Shown piece after piece: positions 21,378-33,600 of a stretch of 64,000 nt of DNA. How positions within the stretch are numbered: the first letter of the stretch is position 1; each line of letters starts with the position of its first letter. Below the pieces are notes generated by a model, which was not told the DNA's origin, ran no database searches, and saw only the letters and a program-made list of their open reading frames with translations. This stretch comes from Paralithodes platypus (taxonomy: Eukaryota > Arthropoda > Malacostraca > Decapoda > Lithodidae): NCBI GenBank assembly GCA_032716605.1, contig CM064512.1, forward strand, positions 23,995,810 to 24,059,809. The letters run 5' to 3'. Made by a program: the position numbers and the translations under genes.

Positions 21378-22212
21378 TACAAAGGAAATCAAGCAACCAC
21401 AGGTCTAGTGACCCCTCTAGACTGCTTGTCCTCCAAAACACTGTGTCCAAACAGTGGCTTAGAGTGGGTAAGGGAAAATTGGAAAGGGAACTACTGCCCT
21501 GGAACTAATGTCCGTGGCAGGATTAGGAAGTTAGTAAGGAACAGAGGGGTTAGTAACATAACACAGTTATAAGTGATCTTTCGTATATCTGGGTAAAAGA
21601 GAGTAACGTCTTAGTAATATTTATACGCAATAATCCTGGATGAATTTGAGGGGGGAATAAAATAAAGTTATTCATTTACAAAGGCAGTCAGTCGCGGGTT
21701 TGATGCAAGGTATTTGTCTAGGCGAAGTTAAAAGGATTCAACGGTGCTGCAGTCTATAACGTCTCGGGGAAGCCCATTCCACAAGTTGACAAACTCGATT
21801 GAAGAAGACATTCTTAGATTCGTGTGAGTTAAAAGATTTACCAATAATTTTGCAACCGTTTCCCGTGTAATTTTATTGGTCGATAGTGAAGTACTTACTA
21901 CTGTTCATATTGTAGATGCCTTTGATGATTTTGAACCCTTGAATTAAGTCGCCTCTTAATCTGCGCTGGGTTAAAGGACATACATTGAATTATCTAAGAC
22001 GCTCCTTGTATGGTTTGTTCTTTATGCTAAGTATCATTTTGGTAACTATACGTTGAACTCGTTCTAGCCTTTCTATATATTTTTGGTAATAAGGGCACCA
22101 GGATTGAACGCAGTATTCCAGAAGAGGACGGACTAAGGAATTGTAAAAGAGTTAGGATAACTTCTTTGGATTTATGCTCAAATGACCTGCCTATAAAGCC
22201 AATTATTTTGTT
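21378..22212 (-). mobile_element. 5'-truncated CR1-type LINE copy
   Basis: Closely matches the 3' end of the LINE at 37166-41075: the last part of RT (reads NIIGFIGRSFEHKSKEVIL on -) and the same 3' UTR (AAATCAAGCAAC...ACTACTGCCC on +). About 90 bp of UTR between 21560 and 21650 are absent from the longer copy. The 5' truncation at about 22212 runs into a GT-rich microsatellite. Coding is frameshifted. Confidence 0.85.
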
Positions 22213-22470
22213 TGTGTGTGTGTGTATGTCTTGCTGTGTACGTGAGAGTGAGCATTGGTGTGTGTATTGTGTAGAGCTGTGATTACATATATAAATACAA
22301 AATGTGTAGGCTATATGTGTATGTTGTGTGTTTATCCATGTATGTGTACCTGTGTGCATGGATGAAGATATTTGTGTACGCCCATGTCTATGTAAGTCCG
22401 GGGTTTGCTTGCTTGTGCGTGTGTTGTGTGTGCGTATCATGTTATATTCGTGGGTATGTGTATATTGATA
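22205..22470. repeat. GT-rich microsatellite region
   Basis: Imperfect (GT)n/(TGTA)n-rich sequence. The - strand open frame across it is low complexity. Confidence 0.7.
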
Positions 22471-22629
22471 TGTATTTATGACCTTATTCATCTCTTGTTA
22501 TCTGCATACTTATTTCGAGTGGTTCGAGGAATTAAACATTCTAATGCAGAGGGAAGAATAAATGTTTGTATGTGAGAGTTATACAGAGTTCCAAAGATAC
22601 TCAGACCCCACAGACCTTGCTATCCGAAC

Positions 22630-22842
22630 TATAGTCTATTCGCGGTAAGTAGGCGATAAATCATGACCTCTAACCTATGTAACTAAAAAACGACTATATT
22701 AATCGAGCTAATATTTGTACCATTTGGGAAGAGTCAATCAAGGAATCAATGTGGAGATTTACAGCCAATTTGCTCTAGCCCTTTTTGAGTTACAGAGGAC
22801 AGTGGTCATGAGTTCTCGCCTACTTACAGCGAATAGACTATA
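22630..22842. mobile_element. TA-flanked MITE, copy 2
   Basis: Begins TATAGTCTATTCGC and ends GCGAATAGACTATA. Inverted arms of about 60 bp share ATGACC and GTAACT blocks with the 12086-12300 element. No coding. Confidence 0.78.
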
Positions 22843-23159
22843 GGTGGTCCAGCCATAATACTACTAGACAGGGATGATATATTATAGACGAATAGGTCAA
22901 CAAAGCAGAAGGCTCTATCACCACCCTCTGACTAAAAATCTGTACCGGATGAAGGACGAAGTGTGACCTTATGGGTTAGGAAAAGCCCACAAAGAAAGTT
23001 TTAGAATAGGATAGAAAGAAATTAGATGAACTGGAACTGACACTTAGATACCTCCTGATTCATTCATATCAATATCGAGAGAGAGAAGGAGAACTGTAGA
23101 ACAATGTTCACACCATATCTTTCCCACATATTTTTTCATAAAATTTGAGGTTAGAGGTT

Positions 23160-23400
23160 GACGAGTTTATTTTTATTTTTTATTTATTTTTCCTTAGACC
23201 CCCACCAAGCTTAAACAAATACCCCCAAGGTCCCATTTCGAGATATATATATGTACATTTTTAGGTAGAAGAATGTATCGGCCACAAGCCGGTTCCTCCT
23301 ATATTACAGGCTCGTTATTGCTCTCCAGAAGAAAATATACATGTAAAACCACAAAAGGTCTTCATATTGAAAACAAAAACAAGTTGGCACTGGGTGTTAA
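23160..23400 (+). repeat. Dispersed unclassified repeat, copy 3
   Basis: Shares TTAGACCCCCACCAAGCTTA, TACATTTTTAGGTAGAA, CAAGCCGG and AAAGGTCTTCATATTGA with copy 2 at 18640. Diverged; ends not defined. Confidence 0.5.
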
Positions 23401-23930
23401 AGTTATGTTCTTACGAATGTTGTTTCTCTATGCATGTACAGTTTGCCGCACATATTCCGTTTCTAATTATCTCAGGAAAATTATAATTTTGGCAACGTTG
23501 CACTGCCCTCCACCTCCTGTCTGCCAGGAGGTGGAGTGAGGGAGGGGGGTTGGGGAGCTGGGTGCGGTTCTGCCAAAATTACGAACTTCTGATTTATTGA
23601 GGACCAGGATACGTGTGGCAAATTGTACACGTAAGCAGGATTTTTCAAAGGGGTTCTGCAACAACTGGAACGGTGGATCGTCATACATGCATAGACATAT
23701 ATTAAGCATCACCTAACCTAATCTAGTGAAAATACAATCCATCATATTCTATAGTACTACAGTGTACATAAATATAATATGTAAATTACTGTCCATGGGA
23801 CTAATATGGCATTCCTGCAGAAAGTCAGTCAAAAGAAACATGGTGGTACCATTTAACCCAATGGCAGTATTGGGTTGAATACAAAACACAAAAAATACGC
23901 ATATTAATTTTCAAAATTGGCCGGAACAGA
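23400..23930. other. Intergenic with a short perfect palindrome
   Basis: CTCCACCTCCTG-TCTGC-CAGGAGGTGGAG at about 23509-23537 is a short hairpin. No gene supported. Confidence 0.35.
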
Positions 23931-23934
23931 CCTT

Positions 23935-25785
23935 TGTGACGCTCTTGCATAGTAGCCACGTGCGGGCATGCGCGAGTGTCGGCTGCCCAGCCGTTTAGAA
24001 ACCGGCTGGCGGCAGCCGGCCGGCCGGCTTTTCCTTAGTATATATCCTATGACAATGTAACTAATGTCTGGGATATTCTTATGTTGTTTCACAGCTTGAA
24101 GATGCCCTTATTCTTAACCAACACATCTTAGTATATTTTATTCTCGATAGTTATTGTTTCATTATAATATATAAGATGTAAGTCTGGTGAGAGTGGGAGG
24201 AGACGAGCGGGAGAGAGAGACCGGCTGGGGGACGTTGCTTCGCGCGGAGAGTCTAGCTTGGGACGAGCCTGATGTTGCCAATTTGATCGCAACGTTAGGC
24301 TTAGTTTTGACTCACGCAAGGGGTAGAGGATTTTGACCCGGCAACTGTGTTGAGTGTTGCCAAGCATGGGATGTATTTCGCATGCCTAGGGTGGGGTCCA
24401 GACAGATTCAAGACTCAGAGCTCACCTCACTGTCGTACCCTTCGGACCCCCTTGATATCTATCCCTCTCAACCCCACTTAGAAACTTTCTCTCTTACTTT
24501 GTATACCTTCCTTCCACTACTTCACCAATCTATTTAATTATCCCATCCCCTTGATAGACCTTATATCTATTATTGTATTAACGACGAGCTCTCAGATAAT
24601 TAGATAGGATTTTGGGCTTTATGCAGAGATGTAATTGTTAATGAGACCTAGGAAGCTTTTTTGTTGTCTCATATTTGGTGGTTTCATGCTTGCTAGTGTG
24701 TTCTTATGGCAGGTTAGCAGGGGCTAGACCGGAGGGGAGGCTTTTTGCGATCCATTAAGTAAAGTCTGCTGGTGGAGTCTGGGGGCATTTTCTTGTCTGT
24801 GTCCCTGTGTATCTAGTGTTGTGTTGTGTGAGGGCCCTTGCCTAGTCCACTCAGCACTGCGCTAGCACGTCTTGCTTTTGTTTTAGGGTCGCCAGGAGAG
24901 AGTCAGATACTTGGGATCTGAGTCTCTCAAGAGAGCACCCTTTCATTTAGAGTAATTTGGCGTACAGACTTGGGAACGTCCCTAGGCTAGAGCAGGTGGC
25001 TCAGCCCGGGTATCCGAAGCCTATATCCTTCCGGCTAGACCTCTGCCACCTGGCAGATTAACAGCTAGGGGTTTATTATTTCTGCATGCTTGTTATTGTG
25101 CCACAGTTTACCGTTGTTGTCAGCATTGTGAGTCAGGGTGTGGCTTAGAGAGACTGTCCGAGCAGGCGTGCCTGACTAAGAGTGAGAAGCACACCTGTAT
25201 GTGGTTATGTTGCGAGTTGCCTGCTTTATTTAATTATACCTATGCCATTATACATTGTATGGCCTATCACTAGTATTTATTCCTGCTGATGAGTTAAGGG
25301 GTCTCTAAATCCATAACGTACTTTCTTTGCTAAGCATCAGATCCTACAGTAGCTGCATGCAGTTTAGAAACCTGCTTATTGTCTACCTGTACGATGTTTT
25401 GAGGACTGTTTGCTTTCACCTTCTTTCACGCAGGGGTGATTAATTGTATTAATTAACGTAACATTAAATGTACTTTCTTCTAGTTTGTTATTAAATTGTT
25501 TCTGCAATTTAATTCCGTTATCTATCTTTTCCTTGAAGCTTTAAGTCAACTTAATTGTGTGATCTTTTATATAGCCTGCTTGACTATCAGCAGTCTATAG
25601 TGCGTGCACCCTGTAACCGAGTCATAGGATACCTCGTTGTCCAGGCAGGACTCTTGACGGTTTAGGGTGGTTTGTTGCCTGGGTTTATAGATCAGGGTTG
25701 GATCTAACGTTTTCCGTTGTTGCTTGTTGCCGCATACCTAGTCCAATAGAAAGAGCCCAGTGTTTATATATCCCAGGACGTAACA
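23935..25785 (+). repeat. 5' LTR of element 2
   Basis: 1851 bp, TGTGACGC...GACGTAACA. Compared with its partner it lacks about 44 bp (the partner has GTCCTGTGGACCCGCACGAC near 29388-29407) and has about 25 extra bp near 24622-24645. Confidence 0.92.
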
Positions 25786-25787
25786 AA

Positions 25788-25805
25788 TGGCAACCTTGCA
25801 TAGGA
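25788..25805 (+). other. Primer-binding site of element 2
   Basis: TGGCAACC three bases after the LTR end, one base different from the TGGCGACC of elements 1 and 3. Confidence 0.6.
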
Positions 25806-25865
25806 TTTACTGAACAGAGGAATATAGTGGTCATTTGTTTTGAGATTCCTTAGGATGTAGGAATT

Positions 25866-28236
25866 GTGGAGAACTTGCCTGTTGGGGGCGTCGACCACCT
25901 CCTCGGCAACGACTTTGCGGTGCCTGCTTCTAAGGTTTCACCCTTGGTCGTTGCCGAGAAGGCGGCCGACGTTAGTGGGGAGGAACAGGAGTGGGTTGAG
26001 AAGTGTAGTGTACAAACCATGGCGTGTGTTCTGACGCGTTCTCAGACATCCGGAGCCTTGCAGCCACCACCTCAGTCTATCAAACCGCGGAGGAAAGGTC
26101 ACAAGAAAACGGGAAGTGTTGGTCAATTGGAGAGTTTTGAGCCGGCAGTGTTTCTTGGTGACTCATTATTGGCACCTATGTTAGAGTCTGGAGAGGCCCC
26201 GGGGCCTGTCACCGCTAGTGCAGGTGCAGGGCAGGAAGAGACTCTGCGACAGCATCGATATGAGCAGCGTGAGGAAAGGATGGCTCAGCGGGACATTGGA
26301 GGTGGAAATAAATTATTTAAGATGACCTTGGATAATCTTGCACCTGCTGAGATATGTTCCTTGCAGCTGGAAGATCCTGAAGTCAGGGCGTGTGGTAATG
26401 GTGCTGTCGAACTAAAGAGCTTGGAGGTAGCAGGTCGAAACCTTAAGAGTTCACAAGCTCAGATGAAGGACAGATACGACCAGAAGGTGAAGCTGAGGGA
26501 GTTTGAAGTAGATCAGGAGGTACTGATACTACTGCCTCTGGTGGGACACCCCTTGTCTGCCAAGTATTCTGGTCCGTATCGGGTTGTAAGGAAGGTTTCT
26601 GATCTCGACTATTTAGTAGCTACTCCTGATCGTAAGAAAAAGAACCAACTTTGCCATGTAAATCTGATGAAAGAGTATGTGAGGCGCCCCTCCGAGCCTC
26701 TCACTGTCCCGGTGTTGATCTGCAGCGATCGTGGTGGAGAAGGAGGAAGGGACAGTCAAGGTGCGGGGGAGGATAATTGGGATTGTCATGTTTCCGCGGA
26801 TCAGTGGGCGGGGAATGCTAGACAAGTGGCTCACGAGTTGATATTGCACCTGCCTGAGCAACAGCGTGTAGCTGTGCAGCACTTGTTTGATTCAAACCCA
26901 GCTGTTTTCGCAGAGCATCCTGGTCTCACTACTCAAGCGGTGCACGATGTCGATGTTGGGGACCACCCGCCCTTTAAATCAGTGCCATACCGTGTTCCCC
27001 CTATTAAATTACCAGCACTTAGGGAAGAGCTGGATTATATGCTGAAACGTGGGCTGATTTCTGAGGGTGCAGTAAGGTGGACTTTCCCTGTCACACTGCA
27101 GCCCAAACCAGATGGCAAGGTGTGGTTTTGTATAGATTTCCGCAGGTTGAATGGTTTAACCCCCACAAATGCCTACCCTCTCCCTCGCATGGACGACAGT
27201 GTGGATAAGATAGGAAAAGCAAAGTTCCTCACTAAGATAGACCTTGTTAAGGGTTATTGGCAAGTGCCCTTGTCTGAGCGAGCGCGAGAGGTGTGTGGAT
27301 TTGTGGTGGACGGTGCCACATATCGTTGCCATGTTATGCCATACGGGCTGAAAAATGCCCCTGCAACGTTTCAGAAATTAATGAACGACATTGTAGCCGA
27401 CATTCCCAACTGTACGGTGTACCTAGATGATGTCATAATATACGACGAGGATTTTAACAGTCACTGTGCTCACATCGGACAGCTTTTTAATGAACTGAAT
27501 GAAGCAGGTTTGGTGGTAAACTGGGGTAAGTGCAATTTTGTCAAAGCCACAGTTTTGTACCTGGGGTTCGAGGTGGGGATGGGTCAGGTGTGCCCTCCAC
27601 AGACAAAGATCAAAGCCATCGATCAGTTTCCCCAGCCTACGACCAAGAAACAAATCATGCGGTTTCTAGGTATGATAGGCTATTATCGTCGCTTCATCAA
27701 AGGCTATTCGACTGTACTTGCACCTTTAACTGACTTATTATCTAAGGACAAGAAGTTCCGGTGGTCTCCTGAGTGTGCAGAGGCGTTTTCCTTGGTGAAA
27801 CACCTGTTATGTACCCACCCCATACTCAGGGCCCCGGACTTCAGCAGACCTTTTCAGCTGGCGACTGATGCCAGTGGCGTAGGGGCTGGGGCTGTCTTGT
27901 TACAGACAGATGATGAAGGTATCGAACATCCAGTGAGTTTTTACAGTAAAAAATTCAATAGTGCACAAAGGAATTACTCTGTAATTGAAAAAGAACTCCT
28001 GGCGATGGTGCTGGCGCTCAGGCACTTCGATGATATATGTTCCTGCTTTCGGACCAGTCGTAGTGGTTTATACCGATCATCACCCTCTGAAATTCTTGAA
28101 TCAGTTTCATAACCGGAATATGAGGCTGACCAGGTGGTCACTCATGCTTCAGGAGTATAATTTGGACATACGCCATATTGCCGGTTCTGATAACGTGATA
28201 GCGGATTGTCTATCAAGGGTGCATGATGTTGATTAG
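25866..28236 (+). pseudogene. Fused PR tail-INT tail-RT-RNase H frame of element 2
   Basis: A single 748-codon frame (25866-28112) begins in the protease C-terminal part (LLGNDFAVPASKVSPLVV). It passes a deletion junction near residue 180-190 into the integrase C-terminal module (SAKYSGPYRVVRKVSDLDYL, CHVNLMKEYVRRP), then continues directly into RT with KPDGKVWFCIDFRRLN, MPYGLKNAPATFQ and an intact VYLDDVIIYD, and into RNase H (LATDASGVGAGAVL). A frameshift near 28030 moves the RNase H end to the frame closing at 28236 (DCLSRVHDVD). The direct INT-to-RT transition in one frame confirms the pol order. Confidence 0.92.
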
Positions 28237-28563
28237 ACTGCTACAGGATTGAGGGTTGAGTGTGGAGGAAAATAGGCTGTCACTGTAGTTCAGCCGAAAA
28301 AAAAATAATAATTAAAAAAGCAAAAACCTTATAAAAACTCTTTATTTTTATAACGTGTAGAATTTTGTATAAGATGTTGTAGCAGTATCTAAGTTGAATG
28401 TTTTCGCTTATTGTCGCTAAGTTAGTTGAACTTGCCCGGTGGAGCGCAACAGTCTTTATTTTTTTTATATATAGTGCCTTGTGTCGCAACAGTGTGTGGT
28501 ACTATGAGAAGCTTTCTGTTCGATATGAAGAACTTAGTCAAGTGTCTTATATCTTGGGGGAGG
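28237..28563 (+). other. 3' UTR and polypurine tract of element 2
   Basis: A-rich non-coding stretch ending in CTTGGGGGAGG (28553-28563) immediately before the 3' LTR. Confidence 0.7.
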
Positions 28564-30439
28564 TGTGACGCTCCTGCATAGTAGCCACGTGCGGGCATGC
28601 GCGAGTGTCGGCTGCCCAGCCGTTTAGAAACCGGCTGGCGGCAACCGGCCGGCCGTCTTTTCTTTAGTGTATATCCTACGACAATGTAACTAATGTCTGG
28701 GATATTCTTATGTTGTTTTAAAGCTTGAAGCTGCCCTTATTCTTAACCAACACATCTTAGTATATTTTATTCTCGATAGTTGATTGTTTCATTATAATAT
28801 ATAAGATGTAAGTCTGGTGAGAGTGGGAGGAGACGAGTGGGAGAGAGAGAGACCGGCTGGGGGACGTTGCTTCGCGCGGAGAGTCTAGCTTGGGACGAGC
28901 CTGATGTTGCCAATTTGATCGCAACGTTAGGCTTAGTTTTGACTCACGCAAGGGGTAGAGGATTTTGACCCGGCAACTGTGTTGAGTGTTGCCAAGCATG
29001 GGATGTATTTCGCATGCCTAGGGTGGGGTCCAGACAGATTCAAGACTCAGAGCTCACCTCACTGTCGTACCCTTCGGACCCCCTTGATATCTATCCCTCT
29101 CAACCCCACTTAGAAACTTTCTCTCTTACTTTGTATACCTTCCTTCCACTACTTCACCAATCTATTTAATTATCCCATCCCCTTGATAGACCTTATATCT
29201 ATTATTGTATTAACGACGAGCTCTCTGATAATTAGATAGGATTTTGGGCTTTGAAACCTAGGAAGCTTTTTTGTTGTCTCATATTTGGTAGTTTCATGCT
29301 TGCTAGTGTGTTCTTATGGCAGGTTAGCAGGGGCTAGACCGGAGGGGAGGCTTTTTGCGATCCATTAAGTAAAGTCTGCTGGTGCGAGTCCTGTGGACCC
29401 GCACGACTTTACTAGGATACCCGTGGGAGTCTGGGGGGCATTTTCTTGTCTGTGTCCCTGTGTGTCTAGTGTTGTGTTGTGTGAGGGCCCTTGCCTAGTC
29501 CACTCAGCACTGCGCTAGCACGTCTTGCTTTTGTTTTAGGGTCGCCAGGAGAGAGTCAGATACTTGGGATCTGAGTATCTCAAGAGAGCACCCGTTCATT
29601 TAGAGTAATTTGGCGCACAGACTTGGGAATGTCCCTAGGCTAGAGCAGGTGGCTCAGCCCGGGGTATCCGAAGCCTATATCCTTCCGGCTAGACCTCTGC
29701 CACCTGGCAGATTAACAGCTAGGGGTTTATTATTTCTGCATGCTTGTTATTGTGCCACAGTTTACCGTTGTTGTCAGCATTGTGAGTCAGGGTGTGGCTT
29801 AGAGACTCTGTCCGAGCAGCCTTGCCTGACTAAGAGTGAGAAGCACACCTGTATGTGGTTATGTTGCGAGTTGCTGCCTTTATTTAATTATACCTATGCC
29901 ATTATACACTGTATGGCCTATCACTAGTATTTATTCCTGCTTATGAGTTAAGAGTTCTCTAAATCCGTAACGTACTTTCTTTGCTAAGCATCAGATCCTA
30001 CAGTAGCCGCATGCAGTTTAGAAACCTGCTTCTTGTCTACCTGTACGATGTTTTGAGGACTGTTTGCTTTCACCTTCTTTCACGCAGGGGTGATTAATTG
30101 TATTAATTAACGTAACGTTAAATGTACTTTCTTCTAGTTTTTTATTAAATTGTTTCTGCAATTTAATTCCGTTATCTATCTTTTCCTTGAAGCTTTAAGT
30201 CAACTTAATTGTGTGATCTTTTATATAGCCTTCTTGACTATCAGCAGTCTATAGTGCGTGCACCCTGTAACCGAGTCATAGGATACCTCGTTGTCCAGGC
30301 AGGACTCTTGACGGTTTAGGGTGGTTTGTTGCCTGGGTTTATAGATAAGGGTTGGATCTAACGTTTTCCGTTGTTGCTTGTTGCCGCATACCTAGTCCAA
30401 TAGAAAGAGCCCAGTGTTTATATATCTCAGGACGTAACA
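28564..30439 (+). repeat. 3' LTR of element 2
   Basis: 1876 bp, TGTGACGC...GACGTAACA, followed by the CCTT duplication. Scattered substitutions against the 5' LTR are most visible in the first 120 bp. Confidence 0.92.
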
Positions 30440-30538
30440 CCTTCTTGTACGGATATTGGCAGTAGAGTCTCCTTAGCTAATTATGGTCAATTTACTTTGA
30501 ATAAGGAACAGGTTAAGCAGGCTGGAATAGTGGGTTAA

Positions 30539-30746
30539 CCCCTTCTGTACCGGCAGTGTATTTTGTACTCTATTTCAGCTACATTTAAATGAGTTTATGA
30601 AACTTAGTAAGGATATATGGTAGCCAAAAGGATTTAGTGATACCTTGTGTAGCCTTATAATGGGTGGACGTCCTTCCCAAGCTGAATACAATCATCTAAT
30701 AGTTGCCAGAATGTAATGGAAAGAAAGTCACCGGTAGTGAAGGGGC
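30539..30746. mobile_element. TTAA MITE, third family, right end triplicated
   Basis: TTAA at 30535-30538 and a mutated CTAA at 30747-30750. Termini are CCCCTTCTGTACCGGC and, reverse-complemented, CCCCTTCACTACCGGTG. The right terminus is part of the tandem repeat at 30721-30891. Confidence 0.72.
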
Positions 30747-30891
30747 TAACATGGCCGGGTAGTGATATATTATTATAAAGAAAGTCACCGGTAGTGAAGG
30801 GGCTAACATGGCCGGGTAGTGATATATTATTATAAAGAAAGTCACCGGTAGTGAAGGGGCTAACATGGCCGGGTAGTGATATATTATTTCG
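30721..30891 (+). repeat. Three tandem copies of a 57-bp unit
   Basis: The unit starting GAAAGTCACCGGTAGTGAAG recurs at 30724, 30781 and 30838 with almost no change. Each unit contains the MITE right end plus flanking CATGGCCGGGTAGTGATA. Confidence 0.9.
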
Positions 30892-30927
30892 CCACAGGCT
30901 ACGCCAGACCTTTCCTCCCTTGATGCT

Positions 30928-31215
30928 GTTGTCGTTCCCTAAGCTGCCTGGCCGAACAGCCCCGAGTCCTTAAGGAAGACCATGGCCACGGTCGGGCTTT
31001 CCCACAGAGCTCTCAAAGAGTGTAAATTGTGTTGTTGGCGTAAGTGGTTGTGTGAAATGCAGTCTTCTATGATGTGTATAATGGTATGGGGTGCTGTGCC
31101 CCCTCCCTGGGGGCACACGTCCTCCCTTGATGTTATATGGGGTGGCGGCCGAGATTTGAGCAGCCGTTATCATGAATGGAAAGTGCAGCACATGGGGTGA
31201 GGGGGTTGTATGAGG
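30928..31215 (-). mobile_element. 5'-truncated LINE 3' end (same family as 48473-52430)
   Basis: 30938-31100 matches 48490-48652 closely (CCTAAGCTGCCTGGCCGAAC, CCACAGAGCTCTCA, GTTGTTGGCGTAAG). It holds the last RT residues and tail of that LINE. The short tail GTTGTCGTT replaces the (TTG)n run. Similarity to the full LINE fades beyond about 31100. Confidence 0.82.
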
Positions 31216-31239
31216 CATGTGTTGGTGGGACAATCAAGG

Positions 31240-31836
31240 GCAAGGGTCGTTATCTTAATCACCAACAATATTTTCCAACTATATGTTCTACGTAGAAGGG
31301 GGAGGGGATAAGGCCAGCTGCTGGCCATATTGAAAACTGTATCATTCTCACTAGTGATCCCGTAATAATAACAAAGAAGAACACAACACTATTTAATAGG
31401 GATTCCTGTGTAAAAGTGCTACAATATTACCCCCTAGAAACAACCACATGTCTCCTAAAAGGGGCAAGTAGATGAGACTCCTTTGTCATTGGCAGTCCTT
31501 GATTTAGTAACATTGATTTTGGTATGTTGACCCTTGGTGTGATTTTCCCTTCTCTCAACTGGTACCAGTAGCTCAAAACTTAATTCAATATTAAAAAAAT
31601 AAAAAATAAATAAATAAAAAAAAATAAGAATTAAGTTAATAACAAATGTATGGTAATAAATTCTAATACTAATAATGAATACAAATAAATACAAGTAATG
31701 TAACTAATTATTATAATTATTCCTCCTATTCTAATGTAATTACTATGATTTCCCCTACCTTCCTTATATCTTTTCCATTACCTTTTCTCCTCTTCTAATT
31801 ATTCTTATGTGTGCAATGTGCCTTTGTTATATTTAT
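31240..31836. other. AT-rich intergenic region
   Basis: A-rich stretch at 31590-31630. No gene or known repeat recognised. TTAT at 31833-31836 is the left target duplication of the solo LTR. Confidence 0.4.
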
Positions 31837-33596
31837 TGTGACGCCTGCCAGCGTTGGCAGAATCGCCTCCCGGTAGCCACTAGCGCTCGCCAGGGCAGTG
31901 AAATGGGCTACAGTCTATCTACAATGTTGTACTTTCTTTCTTGTGAATCATCATGTCACAGGCAGTATAGAAGTGTTCTTTATTTTCGTTTGTGACAATG
32001 CATTATATTATATATCATCAGTTATAAGTTTAATGTATAAGACTGAATGATACAGCTAGAGAGTGTGAGTGAGTAAGTGCAGGAGGCAGAGGGTAGTACG
32101 CGTAGTGTTACGTGTTGTCTCGGTGACGTTATGCCACGGCCGCGCCCTCTGAGTGGCTGGCCGCCTTGCCGCCCTCCTGCCACGGCAGGAAGGAGTCCCC
32201 CCGCACACCCTGCTGCCTTTGTGCCTTCCTTGCTCAGAGTTTGCCTGACCAGCATACCCTTCACACCTCCCTTGCCACCTGTCCCTGACTTCTACCTATA
32301 GAACACTTTCTCTCTCTCTCACCTTCTTACCTCTCATTCTTCCAATCTATTTAACATCATAACTTCCCTTTGGTTCTGCACGATTTCATATATCGGCCAT
32401 CGTATTATATGCTGAAGCTCTCAGATATTTCATGTTTAGTTAGGCATTTTGGAGGGGTTACCATTTTGTCTGTAGAGGTTCGACACACTCGCGGTGTCTC
32501 CCTACCTATTTCTTGGTTGTCTGCTGGGCTATTTAATGCTAGACTGGGGTGAGGCTATTGATGTTGTGATTTCCGATGTGTACCAGGTTTTGTTGAACTT
32601 GTACAATCGCAACGGATACGTGGGAAGCCTAGGTTGTCTTTCTGACTGTGTACCTTGTGAGTTTAGCATTGTGTTGCGAGTGAGGGCTTTTGCCTCTGCC
32701 ACCCAATACTGTGTTAACTCGTTTTTCTTTGACTTGAAGAGGGTCGCCCGGAGAGAACCAGATACTAGTGATCTGGATCTCTCAAGAGAGCCCCCCGTCA
32801 TTTAACGTAATTTGGCCGCACAGTCTTAAGGACCTCACTAGGCTACGAGCCGCTTGCTCAGCCATTGTTTCCTAGCCTACGACATACCAGCTAGACTTTA
32901 TTCACCTAGCAGACACCTGATTAGGATTATAAGCTCTTATGTTATGTATGCAGCATTTTTATTCACGTTGATTTTAAGCCTTGGTTGTTGTTGAGTTGCA
33001 CAACCCGAGCAGGCTTTTGTGTTGCCTGAGGAAGTACTTCTTTTGTTGTTGGAGATAATACTATTGCGCATTTATTGTTATTCCCGTGCCAGTTAACACT
33101 GTATGTCCCTACACTTGTCATATCTTGTTCCTGCTTTATATAACAGTTCAAAATCCAATTCGATCATCTTAAGCAGCATCAGACTTTCTTCAGAAGATTC
33201 CTGTTCGATGCTTTAGGACTTTCATTCACTTTCTTTAATATAGGAGTGACAGTTTATTATTGTTTAGAGTAACTTTAATTATACCTTCTTCTTGTTTGCA
33301 TTAAATCATTCCAGTGATTTAATTAAGCTCTCAATCTTTTTCCTTGTATACATTATTAGCGTAAGTGTATGTTGTTGTGATCAGGCTGTATCAGAGATCA
33401 TCAGCCTGTAGTAGTAGTGCATTTATACCGAGTTATAGGATACCCCGCTATCGCAGATTTAACTCTGGAGGGTATAGGTGTTTTTGTGCGCCGGCATTAT
33501 AAGTTCGAGGGTTGGATCTAGTGTTACCATTGTGGCTGTGTGCCTTTCTAGTCCAATGATTAAGAACCCTTGTTTTATACGAGTCCCGGTCGTAAA
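31837..33596 (+). repeat. Solo LTR of the same gypsy family, TSD TTAT
   Basis: Starts TGTGACGCCTGCCAG and ends GTCCCGGTCGTAAA, with TTAT at 31833-31836 and 33597-33600. It corresponds to the reverse complement of the element 3 LTRs. There is no primer-binding site or internal region on either side, so the element was probably reduced to one LTR by recombination. The last bases have lost a C relative to CGTAACA. Confidence 0.85.
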
Positions 33597-33600
33597 TTAT

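Larger units (their letters stand above)
23931..30443 (+). mobile_element. Gypsy element 2, internally deleted, TSD CCTT
   Basis: Complete LTRs (23935-25785 and 28564-30439) flanked by CCTT at 23931-23934 and 30440-30443. The internal region is only 2.8 kb: gag, the start of protease, and the integrase zinc finger and core are missing. The remaining protease tail, integrase C-terminus, RT and RNase H are largely in one frame. LTR ends are TGTGACG...CGTAACA. It is non-autonomous, but LTRs, primer-binding site and polypurine tract are intact, so it may once have been mobilised in trans. Confidence 0.93.
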
